From NCBI GenBank assembly GCA_020086605.1, contig JACBWW010000004.1, forward strand, positions 29,235,047-29,299,046: DNA of 64,000 nt. The letters are read 5' to 3'. Every line of letters starts with the position of its first letter. Positions within the stretch are counted from its first letter, which is position 1. The stretch comes from Lanius collurio. Lineage: Eukaryota; Chordata; Aves; Passeriformes; Laniidae. The notes beneath the pieces were generated by a model, which was not told the origin of the DNA, did not search any database, and worked only from the letters and a program-made list of their open reading frames with translations. Shown here piece after piece: positions 23,561-33,592 of this stretch. A program made the position numbers and the translations under genes.

Positions 23561-26500
23561 TCCCCCCCAGTGGTCCCTCGTGTTTAAGGTTTACGAAGCT
23601 ACTAATGAAGAAAATCCATTACTGCCCCAGCAAGACACATCGCGTGACGAATAAGCATCTGCTTGTTCACTGAAACGTAATTGTTTGTTTGTGTTGTCTT
23701 GGTTTTGCAGGAATTTGAGGATCCGAGGGATGCAGATGATGCTGTCTATGAATTGGATGGAAAAGAGCTTTGCAGTGAGAGGTGAGGCATCCTATTTCAT
23801 GGCTATACAAGCTTGGGTATCTAAAATAAGAATCAATGTAAACTTGAATTATGTTATCGGTACTGTTCAAACTATTTTGTATTTGTTTGGTTCTTTTTTT
23901 TTTTCCTTTGAGAACTACAAGTGTCTCTAAAAGAAGAAAAACTTCAAAACGTGTGATTTTTTTATGTTTTTCTGTTCCCAGGGTGACAATTGAGCATGCC
24001 AGAGCACGCTCGAGGGGCCGAGGCAGAGGGAGGTACTCTGACCGGTTCAGTAGCCGCCGCCCACGCAGTGACAGGAGGTATGTGCAGCTTCGAACCAGAG
24101 CAGTTTAAAAAAAGAATGCTTTGGGCTCATCCCAAAGAATGTGAGCTGGAATGAGCTATTAAAAGGTGTTATTTGCATTTTAAGTTAATCATTTGATATG
24201 GCAGTAGGATAGTGAGGATTACAGAAGTTCTTAGATATACTTGCATATTTACACTCCCTCCCATAAGTACTCAGGGCCTCCCCTAGATGGTTTGGGGCGT
24301 TACATAGCTCAGGTTGTAGTAATAATGATGGTATGCTGGTAACAGCTCTTGGTAGACTTTTTGTTAATGTTTAATGTGGTTATACCTTATTTACTAATAC
24401 AAGTCTGAATTATTTATTTCAAAACAGAAACGCTCCACCTCTAAGAACAGAAAATCGTCTCATAGTGGAAAATTTGTCTTCCCGAGTCAGCTGGCAGGTT
24501 TGTTGAAACACGATTAACTATTTTGACTTCATTTATTGGGTATGTAATGTAATGTATTTATTTTGTAAAATAATTAATTAAATTAAAACCTAATTTGTTA
24601 AAATGTTTATGTAATTAATATGATTTTTAGTAATGTAACTTAAATATTTTAAATGAAAGCTAGTTAACGTTAATTCATAATAATAATAAATTTATATGTT
24701 TGAGGATATATATTTTTTTTTTTTCTTGTTTTTAAAATCCATTTTAACCACATATTAAACCCTTTATTTGCCAGCCTATCTGTGTCGTTGGCCTTATGAC
24801 GAGGAGTGCCTGTGGGTTATCCTAATCGTTCTGTCTTGGTCACTCTTGGTCGGGCCTGGTTGACTTTCCAGTCAGCTCCTACAATGTCACTTGGCCACCT
24901 CTAGATCTGTGTTTGCCGGTCTAGACGTAATCGATGCACTCCTTAAAGTGCCACATTGCAGCGGTCCCAGAGCGTTAACGAGATCTGATTCCTAAGTTGA
25001 GAGCTGTTCTTCCTGTAACGCTTCCGAATAACGAGGTCCTGGTCGAAAAGAGTTGAAAGATTGGAAATTAGGTGGTCGTTGGAATCCTGATCGCAGTAAA
25101 GTGGTCCTTGGTGACATCAAGCATAGAGAATGTCTGGATCCATCCATAGTCTCCTGATAGGGAGGGCAGTGCGATTAATGGCTTCCATCGACTGGGTAGT
25201 GTTCGGCAAGTGGGTGGCGAAGAGCCAGTCGGGCATATGTCATGACGGTATCTCCGGTCGCTTAATGCAGTTTGCTGCTTGGCTAGCCTAGGGAAATGTT
25301 AATAAAGGTAAAGTAAACTATATTTTTAATGACATATGGGGCACAAAATAATTGGTGTTATGTAAATGTAATTCCCTATTCATATAAGACTTGTAATGTA
25401 AATGGAGACTGCAATAGTCCAAAAATATATGGGTAGTATTTCAAAGTCAATCCAGTATATATAAAAATGTGCTTTTTTATTTCTTTTTCTCTCTCTCTTT
25501 CTTTCTCTGTGTTACTTAATCTATAAAATCATTGTAGACTAATATTTACCTTAATGTTAAGACACCTTATTAGCATTTTGCTTAAAGCATTATGCTTTTC
25601 TCATTTATTTCGTGCCCTGATACAGATCGTGATACAGATCATGCAATTTTGATAGAATACAAGTATGGCAGTTGCCATGTTTGTGATTATTCTAACAACT
25701 TCTCTTCCAGTAGTCATAAGTTTCTGTTGTTTGCTTTAAACTATTTTTGTATAGATAAGTGTTAATTTCACTTCTTTGCATAACATAAGTGGTCTTGTGT
25801 TAGGATCTCAAAGACTTCATGAGACAAGCTGGGGAAGTAACCTTTGCAGATGCACACAGGCCTAAGTTAAATGAAGGGTAAGCCTATTAAGTGATCTCTT
25901 GAAAGCTGTAACCTATATATGTGATATTTGGGGAGGGAAGCTGGCTGCTTGCAGTGTCAGCAGCTGTCCATGGCTTAATTTAGCTATAATTTGAAAATGC
26001 ATGTGGGAAATGTTTGGGGAGGGGAATTTTTCATGCTTCAGTGATGACAAGGGATAATTACCCTGAGCAGTGTATGTTTTGAGCTTTTGTTTGGTTGGTT
26101 TGGGGGTTTGTTTGGTTTTTGTTTTTTTTTTTTTTCCCCAGTGTAAATTTCGCTTGTATCGGTAACTACAACTTCATTTCTGTAGGGTGGTTGAATTTGC
26201 CTCTTATAGTGATTTAAAGAACGCTATTGAAAAGCTTTCTGGTAAAGAAATTAATGGAAGGAAAATCAAACTAATTGAAGGCAGCAAAAGGCACAGGTAT
26301 GGATTTCTACATTTTACGTAATGCTTAAGCATTCACTGCAAAACTTTGAAGTCAGGGACCAGGCAGCCGAGCTGGAGGGCAGTGGGTTGCCTGGTCCCGG
26401 CCAAGGCCCATGCAGTTGCGTAGTGACACGTGTGCTCTCTGTGCCCTCAGTAGGTCCAGGAGCAGGTCGCGGTCGCGCAGCAGGAGCTCTTCTGGGTCTC

Positions 26501-26700
26501 GCAGCCGCTCTCGTTCCCGCAGCCGCAAGTCCTACAGCAGGTCACGGAGCAGGAGCCATAGCAAGTCTCGATCAGATAGTAGATCTCCACTGCCAAACAA
26601 GAGCCAGAAACGGGGTTCTTCCAGCAGATCCAAATCTCCATCATCCGTGGATCGGCAGAGGTCTAGATCAAGGTCCAGATCTGTTGACAGTGGCAACTGA
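23399..26700 (+). CDS. SRSF5: SRSF5, serine/arginine-rich splicing factor 5 (SRp40)
   Basis: Coding exons are 23399-23524, 23711-23781, 23982-24077, 24428-24497, 25804-25877, 26186-26296 and 26451-26700. They total 798 nt, or 265 residues, against 272 in human. All junctions keep frame. RRM1 spans about residues 4-72, with RNP2 (RVFIGRL) and RNP1 (RGFGFVEF, across the first intron). An Arg/Gly hinge ([12 protein letters not shown]) follows. RRM2 is a pseudo-RRM at about 108-178 and carries the invariant SR-protein heptapeptide SWQDLKD at 119-125. The RS domain runs from 183 to the C-terminus RSVDSGN. The start is chosen because [11 protein letters not shown] is the family N-terminus and the ATG follows the acceptor by about 20 nt. 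The product is a nuclear SR protein that binds exonic enhancers and recruits spliceosome components; its activity depends on RS phosphorylation. Introns 4 and 5 show signs of regulated unproductive splicing. Confidence 0.97.
24078..24108 (+). other. SRSF5: SRSF5 intron 4 read-through tail giving a 107-residue isoform
   Basis: If intron 4 is not removed at its donor (GTATGT, 24078), reading continues in frame for ten codons ([10 protein letters not shown], the first completed by the last two exon bases) to TAA at 24106-24108. The product would have RRM1 and the hinge only, 107 residues in all. From memory a mammalian short SRp40 isoform of about this length has been described, which suggests the stop is placed functionally. 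Whether this bird makes it is inferred. Confidence 0.5.
24775..25307 (+). other. SRSF5: Candidate poison cassette exon in SRSF5 intron 5
   Basis: A 533-nt block lies between an acceptor-like TTTATTTGCCAG (ending 24774) and a donor-like AAAG|GTAAAG (starting 25308). The block is rich in CpG (about 25-30) while both flanks are strongly AT-rich, and the change coincides with the splice-like sites. Joined to exon 5, the frame reads [16 protein letters not shown] and then TAA at 24823-24825. Inclusion would therefore truncate the protein inside RRM2 and should trigger nonsense-mediated decay. Nine GGTC words occur in it. SR genes are known to carry highly conserved unproductive elements, and autoregulation through them is established for the family. 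The exon boundaries are my inference. Confidence 0.6.
25468..25512 (+). promoter_or_regulatory. SRSF5: Pyrimidine-rich tract in SRSF5 intron 5
   Basis: About 40 nt of almost pure T and C (TTTCTTTTTCTCTCTCTCTT and beyond) lie downstream of the candidate poison exon. The CU-rich words resemble PTB binding sites. It is not directly followed by an acceptor, the nearest AG being in ATTGTAG about 25 nt further on. A splicing-silencer role is inferred. Confidence 0.4.
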
Positions 26701-27400
26701 ACTATAAATAACTTGCCCTGGGGGCCCTTTTTTAAACCATACTTGCTAAAACTTGTGGTAAGTATGTGACTTTCAGTGGGGAAGGGTTTGAATGGGGAGG
26801 GGGGAGGGAAGGGGAAACTTTGTAGATGTGGACCATGGTGGGAAGGGTTATTGACTAATTGTATTACGTGTTTTTTGATAACCCTTTTCTTGCTCACATT
26901 TTTTGTGATGTCTGAAGTGTATAGTTTGTGTATATTGGCAGAGCTCTTTATAACTAAAGCAGACAAATTTTTTGTACTCTAAAGTCATCTGAACACTTAA
27001 TTCTCAGTATATTCAACTGTGAATAGCAATTCAAAAACATTAGTATCTCAGACTAATAGCTTTAGGCATCTAAGAGCTCTTTATGTGCTGTACATAAAGC
27101 TTTATTTCAGAGGGTATTTTTTTGTGCTTTTGAGACATTGTTTCAGCTGTAGGTCAGCAGATTAAGTGCTGGTCGGTACTGGTAATAAAACTTTATTTTA
27201 AAATATTTTCATTTAATATGACTTGCACTACACTAAGAAAATGCCCATTTCACTGCCCTGTGGTAATAATACTCTATAAAGCACTCTAATTTCTTGATAC
27301 CTAAGAATGAAATATCTCAAATAAAGTATAAAGCAACATTTCTGCTTCTAGTTTGTTTCTCAGTGTTAATAAAGAGTGGTTGGGACTGTGTTAAAATATT
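26701..27400 (+). other. SRSF5: SRSF5 3' UTR with three poly(A) signals
   Basis: The region after the SRSF5 stop is T-rich and non-coding. AATAAA hexamers occur at 27184-27189, 27320-27325 and 27368-27373. The last is followed by a GU-rich stretch (GAGTGGTTGGGACTGTGTT). The first lies in GGTAATAAAACTTTATTTT, a common strong context. Alternative polyadenylation is therefore likely, giving 3' UTRs of about 500-700 nt. Confidence 0.75.
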
Positions 27401-30400
27401 TCTTGAAGATGGAGCTGTGGCAAAGTGATAACTCTAACGGGGAAGAAGTAGCATCGTTTTAAATACAGTGTGGGATGTCCTTGGCTGTCTGTGTGCTCTG
27501 AAAGAAGAGCATTAATAATCAGGCTGTCATAGTCCATAGCAAAAAGTGAAGTGGATGAGACATTTAGCTTTTAATCACTTGGGATCAAGTGTGGAATGTT
27601 AAAAGACATGTAGTCAGCATCCTTCATCAGTGTGTTTGTGCGCATGCGTATGAGAACATTGAGATTTAGATGAACCATTTTTGTAGGCCTTAGTCCTGGT
27701 TCTGGGGGAAGGGGGATTTTTAAGATTGGTGGGAGTACTGCAGCAGGGGTACTCAGAGGTTCTGTGTTTCAGTGTTCGTGCCTTCCAGTGGCAGCAGTCC
27801 TCTGCAATCCCTGTGTTTCTCAAGCCCTCACCCACAAGAGAACTTTAGAATTTAAGTCTAAAAATAATGCGTTTTCATATAAAGTGCTTTACAAAGCTCT
27901 TCTGGTAATCTGTTGAAACCTTTTAAAAGATCTTCATAGCCTAGGCTAGAGTGTAGGAGGCACAAGGTGGTTTCTCACAGAGTGTGGTCTGGCTATATGG
28001 GAGGTCAGGCATTGGTTTTACCTCTGCAGCCCTGCTGCTGCAGAGTTCTTGGATGCCAACCTAAGGAAGGAAGGAGGAGCTCTTGTGTCTGCTAGGCGCT
28101 ACCAACGGGAGGGGGTAGGATCCACAGTTAACCGGATCATTAACAGCTTTGGGGCATGGGAGGCTTCATTTTCAGAGCTGTAGTGGTGCAGATGCTGGAC
28201 CTCACCCCAAGAGGTATGGAACAAGGAGGCTTTAACTTTCAGGGGTAAAGGCAGCATTCACACTCACCAGGGTGGTGGAAGGTGTGTTGAGATCTCAAGT
28301 CAGTTGATCCTTATTTGGATGATGATGGGCATCTTTGTCCAAGTGGGTCTTTGCTTCAACTGGAACCCAGGTAGCTGAAGATACTTGGTGCAATGAAAGG
28401 CATCATAGACTTCTCTCAGGCTAACTGTGAAGTACTATGTGCTCTATAGGTAGTTACTCTGAATATTGTTTCTAGACCCCACACCACTTACTTGCCTTGC
28501 AAGCAGCATGAGTAGGTGTCTACATTTTCCCAGGGTGTTGTATTGATGAGCTTCCTGTTGAAAACAGATTTGCAGGCTTTGCAGTATGGAGGCTTATATT
28601 GATTTCTGGCCAGAAATTACTGTTTATTAAGTGTAGATTCTTGATACAAACCTGTTTGTTCTTAGTTAAGATGAACTACAATAGTTTGGACATTGGAGAA
28701 GTCGATGCCAATCCTTCCTGGTACTGTGTGTGTAGTGTGACCATACCTAGGTGGTGTCTAGAGCAGGTGTGGTGTTGAGTTCACTGACTGCTACAAAAGA
28801 AGGCACATTCAATGTTCATCTGGTTTTGGAGGTACAGCTTGCTGGGCCCAAACTCAATATACAACAGCAGTTTGTGTAGCTTTGATCATGGTTTATGTGG
28901 ACTCTCTGGGATCACTGGTACCACATGGTACCCCTTGGAAAATGGGAGTGACCAGCAATCTGTGGATTGCTTGGCTGTGCATTGAGTCTCGCTGGATTCT
29001 GCACGGAGAAACTTCCACAGCTCATTCTGGATCTGTTAGAGAAATTACATTAATCTGCATTGGTGTCGTCAGGATCTGGTTCCATCATGTGCCAGCAGGA
29101 CAGTTGCAGGTAAGTGAAATTAAGAAAGGGAACTGGCGTCAGCAGTGACTTTCTTACAGGCAAAACTGGGACAGTCACTTGGCAGCATGTTCTTCAGCTG
29201 TCCCAAAGGGTTGTCACAGTGACTTTGAAGTCACTGAAAGGCTCCTTTTTAGGCTGACAGAGCCAGGCTTAGTCTGGAGCAAGGTCTTCGGGGAGTAACA
29301 GTGTGGGTGCAGATGACTCCATAGCTGGTGTGTGATGAGCATGTAGGTAAGTGTTGACTCAATGGCTGGAGACGTATGAGCTGGCTGCAGAAACTGGAGC
29401 TTGGAGGGTTGGGAGAGGAGCTGCTGCAGAATCCACATACTGTTTTCCTGATTTTCCACTGTTTCTGCATTCTCTTGACACTGATTTTGGCTCTTTGAGC
29501 TCTAATTGTGTCCACAGCTGCACAGATCACTTTTGCTGCATCTGAAGAAAGAAAAATGTGAGAATAGGCAGTTCTGAAACTAGGTTAGGGAAAGGTGGTG
29601 ACAGCTACAACTGGGATTGCTGAGTGATTTGAAACAGGAGGAGGGAACTTGGGTGCCTTGCCAGAAGACCGAAGCCATTTTGTTTCCAGTCATTTATGAC
29701 TTGGAGGCTGGAAAACATCCCTTTTGTTACAGTAGTCTTGCCAGCCCCCTGCATGGCTGTTTCCAGTATCAACTGCTTTGCACTGAACACACACTGGAGG
29801 ATCCAAATGAGTGTGGTTTCCCTCCATTAAGTTATCTTTCAGCATAGCTATAAGATGTAGTAAAGTGATTCTGTAGCAGCTACTCTGCTGCATCTCTGTA
29901 TTAAGGCACTTGGAGAAAGCTGGACTTGCAGCATCAGAAGGGTGATGGGTGGAGGATCTCATTCAGCAGTGCCTCCTTCGGCCATCTGTGCTCTAAGTCA
30001 GCTGAGCTTCGGCATTATGGACCTGCTGGAGTTGGAGAAGTCTATTTCGTATCTGTACAATTATAGTATGTATTTTTAAATTTTTAATCTCTTTATGTAC
30101 TTCTCTAGGAAAAAATCCAAATTTTTCCTTCCTTTGGCTGCAGTACTTGGCAGTTTTGCCCTCCCTCACCCCACTTCAAAAGCAATGCCCTTCAGGGAAT
30201 CACTTAGCAGTTTGAAGCAAAGCTGGGATTTGTTGCATTAAAGGATATGTAATGTTTTTGTGGAGTTTTAGCTGCATGCAAACACCCCTGTTCTTTGCAC
30301 GTGCTCAGTGGAAGTCTTGACTTTTGCAGGGCGTCCAGTGTAGCTTAAAGCACCAGACTATGAAAACCTGAGCCCTAATAGTTTTGATAATATGTAGCTG

Positions 30401-30600
30401 TATGAAACATTCTGCTGGTGCAGAAATTTCTAAGGTCTTCAGTTACCGCTGAATTTTTGACTCTGATTTGAATTTAATGTACTGGGTATGTAATCCCGAG
30501 TTTAAAGAGCGACTGGATTCTGACTTCATTTTAAAGTAGTGATTCAGCAGTAGTTATATTGTAACATGTATAGCTTAGCTTGGAAAGCATAAGAAAAAAA
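27401..30600. other. Intergenic region downstream of SRSF5
   Basis: About 3.2 kb without a recognisable exon on either strand. Several open frames of 60-95 codons occur, but none resembles a known protein or carries a family motif. The final exon of an SLC10A1 gene on the minus strand would be expected here, but its C-terminal tail is poorly conserved and I could not find it. Confidence 0.5.
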
Positions 30601-30621
30601 AGGAGCAAAGCCATTGGCTTG

Positions 30622-30804
30622 CTTTATTCTCTCATGGATCTGAAAGATCAGGATGAGCAGAAATCCATCTCCAAGCTGGAAGAGCGAGTAGTGGGAAGAT
30701 GTACAGGGAGCCAATGATCTCTGGGATGAAGGGCAACCTTGAGGATAGCTGAGCAAAGCTGCACATTCTGGCAGCAAGTTTCCATGCACACTGTCCGCCT
30801 TCCC
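30622..30804 (-). pseudogene. SLC10A1: SLC10A1 (NTCP) remnant, penultimate exon with two frameshifts
   Basis: On the minus strand a good acceptor (TTTTTTTCTCCTTCAG) is followed by three segments in three different frames. Together they line up with the last transmembrane part of the sodium/taurocholate cotransporter: RRTVCMETCCQNVQLCSAIL, then FIPEIIGSLYIFPLL, then YSLFQLGDGFLLILIF. The first shift is one extra base near 30731, and the second is a loss of about five bases near 30686. After the motif, where a donor is expected, the sequence reads AAAG|CAAGCC rather than AAAG|GTAAGC, so the donor also appears lost. The intact protein imports bile salts with sodium across the hepatocyte basolateral membrane. 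Position and orientation match the mammalian neighbour of SRSF5. No other exon was recognised up to 40 kb. It could be an assembly error, but three separate lesions argue for a true pseudogene. Confidence 0.68.
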
Positions 30805-33150
30805 CTGAAGGAGAAAAAAATAGATCACAGATTAAAATTGCTTTCAACCAACTGAAAAAGAATCCCGCTCACCTTGCTGGGGCGTTTCCCTGTGGCTACA
30901 AACTGTCTAGAAATTTTTTGGTTGCATATAGGAATTAATTCTCTGAGCCTTACCAACACTGAAAATATTATTCCCTCCTTAGCGCTGAGGGAAGGTTCTG
31001 TATGGTAGGAACCTCAACTGGCCTCTGCAGTGCAAGGCTGGGCTCAATGGGCAGCCAGGTCACTGAGGACCTGGGGTGTTCTGCACTGAGATCCAGGTGG
31101 GGCTGCAGACATCACACAAACTCTCCAGCAGAGCCAAACAGGCAGCTGTCCCCCACCCAGACCTGTCCCTGCTGTGTGCTTTCAGTGCAAGGCTGCACGG
31201 CGTGACGCACTCAGTGCTCTGGTGTGCAGGGAAGCAGGGCCTGGGCAGCTGCTGCTGGGGTGGGAAGCGGGACTGGAAAGGTGGTTGATCCTCCAGCTTC
31301 TGCAAGGGTGACTGCTGCTCATCCTGTCACTGTTCCCTGTCCCTGGCTTCCCTGCACCAGCCATGCTGGGGACTGGCACGTTGCCTGTCTTGCCCTCAGG
31401 TGCCATGCTTGCTGATGCCTCGGCAGGTTTTGCCTTCATTTAAGGCATTTATTGCCTTCAGATTGACCTGAGCCATCCCCTAGGTTAAAGGAGGGATTCT
31501 AGAAAAAGACAAGAGCCGAGCACATTAAACTAGAGCAAAATGGATGCTGTTACCTTAGCGCCAGTGGATGCAGCTGTGGGAAGCTTTGGCAGATCACCTG
31601 CTGCTCCATCCTTTCCTGGCTGAGCTGGGTGAGCAATAGTATTCTTCAGTCCTTCTGCTTCAAGAAAATCCCCCTGGTAAAACCCTGTCCTCTGCTTGCA
31701 GGATCTAAAGCCTGGGTCTAAAAGAAGCCTCACAGATAAGGAAGTTGTTATATGATAGTTGTACTAATAGGACTGGGGAAAGGATTTTAACCAGAGAGAT
31801 TTGCTGCACTATGGCTGAGCTCTAATTCCTTTGCTGAAGGGCATTATGATGCTGCAGTAGCATATACATTGCTTCTATTCAGCTGAGAGCTCGGCAGGCT
31901 CAGCCTCTGCAGCCCCACTGCTCTGGAAACACTGCCAGAGGCAGGCAGGAATGTCAGAGCAGTTCTCCATGTTCCTCCCCACTTGCTCTTGCTTTGGTTG
32001 GGAACTTTGTTTTCCAGGCTGGCAGCCAGGCTGGAGAAGCACCAACAACAGCTCAGGAGGCCAGCACAGGCATCCTTCATCAGGGAAAACGAGCAGTGCC
32101 TGCGGCTTCCAGTGGCTCCGCACATCCATGGCTTCGCCTACACCTTTTTGAGTACCACACTGCCATTCCTGGGGACAAGGGTTGCTTCAGCAAGTCGCAG
32201 GTGGTGCCTTGAGCCCCCTGTGCCACTGTGGTGGCAGAGCAGTGCCTGGGCTCACTGCTGGGCCCTGACTGAGCGAGTGGGATGAGGTGGCCTGAAGCAC
32301 GGCATGCATTTTGATTTTCTGCAGGCATCTGCAAGACTGCCAGGTACAAGCAGGGGGTGCCCAAGTAGCACATGGGCAAGATCCACAAGAATTGTGAGAA
32401 AGTGCAGGAACAAAGCTCATAGCAATTCCTTATCTCTTTCTATCCTCTCTTCAGGATTTTTTCCTCCTGTGAATCACCAGCTTTCCTAAAGAGATGCTTG
32501 TTTTTCAGTGTATTTGCCTTTCAGCTGTGTGCTGAATTTTGTAAGAAATGCAAAAAAAGTCAAGACAAGCAATTAAATGGTAATAAATTGTCACTGCCTC
32601 GGCAGCACCCCCTCTTCCCCTAAACTCGGTGTAGCTCAGGTTTTTAAAATGATAGTGTTCTAACGCTCTTATCCTTTGTCTTTGCAGGGCAGGGTAGAAG
32701 AATGTTTCAATGACTCTAATAATAAAAAAAAATGCCTGCTAGTTGTTCATTGTTCAAGCATTCCTGCTGGTTCTCTGTAGTTAATGGAGGAAACACCACA
32801 GGAGCCAAGGAAGATACTGGTTGAAGAAAGCAGAATAAATTAGGGTCATTATTACACACTGCTTTATTGCTTGGACATCCAATTATTTGACATGGGCACC
32901 AGAGCTGGGAGTTTGCATTCAAGAGCCAAAGAGCTGCATCTTAGCTGTAAAGCCGCTGCTCCCTGCGGTGGGACCTGGGAAGGGGGCATGGCTGAAAGGA
33001 TGGTTGGAGGAAGGAGCATACTCCCATTCCGGAGGGCCCGGGTGTTGCATGGGCACGCTGCTGACCTGGTGCCCAAGTAATCTGCCTCGGTTCAGAGGAT
33101 GCTTTTGCCTTGCAGAAGCCGTCTCTTTAATGCTAGGCAAAGCGTGCCTT
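30805..33150. other. Non-coding stretch upstream of the SLC10A1 remnant
   Basis: The other SLC10A1 exons should lie here or beyond on the minus strand, with motifs such as the CGCSPGGNLSN region. None was found in any frame. Parts at 31.0-31.4 and 31.9-32.4 kb are moderately GC-rich with short overlapping open frames on both strands and no recognisable product. Confidence 0.45.
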
Positions 33151-33169
33151 TTCCTTCCTTACCGGAAGG

Positions 33170-33400
33170 GCTGAGTTCCTAAAAGTTGCTAAAAGGCAGG
33201 CTTCCAGCTGCTCCCGCAGCGCTGTCCGCCTTTCCCCCGTGAGCGGAGGGAGCTGCCCAGCCGGGCCCTGGCGGCTCCCGCGCGGCTGCTGCCGCTGGAG
33301 GGCAGTGGTCGCATGCCCAGCGCCTCGGTGCTCGCCCGGGAGAGCACACCGCCCCAAACTCACCGCAGGCGGCTTAGATCGCTCTTACGAAGTGAGATGT
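33170..33400. promoter_or_regulatory. Small CpG island candidate with a minus-strand donor
   Basis: About 25 CpGs fall within 230 nt, isolated in CpG-poor surroundings. On the minus strand a consensus donor GCG|GTGAGT occurs (complement of 33358-33366; exon side ends at 33364). This suggests a first exon and promoter directed leftward towards the SLC10A1 remnant. No coding similarity was seen. It may be the promoter of a non-coding transcript or a relic of the SLC10A1 region. Confidence 0.4.
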
Positions 33401-33544
33401 TCCCAAACTCAGAGGTACGGTCTAATGCAGCAGGCAGCGAGGGATGCTTAACAAGCTGGAAGCATTGATGGAAGTATTTAAAAAGAGATTAAGAGAATGT
33501 ATACAACTTTGCAGACATCCTGTTGGAGCTCAAAATGAGCTGTG

Positions 33545-33592
33545 TTGTGGTTTTCTTTTTTCTTTTTCTTTTTTTTTTTTTTTTTTTTTTTG
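33545..33592. repeat. Poly-T / pyrimidine low-complexity tract
   Basis: Interrupted T runs (TTTTCTTTTTTCTTTTTC) pass into about 26 consecutive T's. It could be the reversed A-tail of an old retroposed sequence, but no element body was identified beside it. Confidence 0.7.

Larger units (their letters stand above)
24498..25803 (+). other. SRSF5: SRSF5 intron 5, long with weak splice sites
   Basis: This is the longest intron of the gene. Its donor is CAG|GTTTGT, poorer than the GTGAGT, GTATGT and GTAAGC donors of the other introns. Its acceptor (GGTCTTGTGTTAG) has an interrupted pyrimidine tract. Retention would end the protein three codons in, at TGA 24504-24506. No open frame longer than 60 codons exists in any frame across it. 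It contains the CpG-rich block 24775-25307 and a pyrimidine tract at about 25470-25511. Confidence 0.8.

Noticed and set aside
26041..26065. C/D-box snoRNA in SRSF5 intron 6 (GTGATGA and CTGA)
   Set aside because: The two boxes are only about 15 nt apart, too close for a guide RNA, and no terminal stem is visible.
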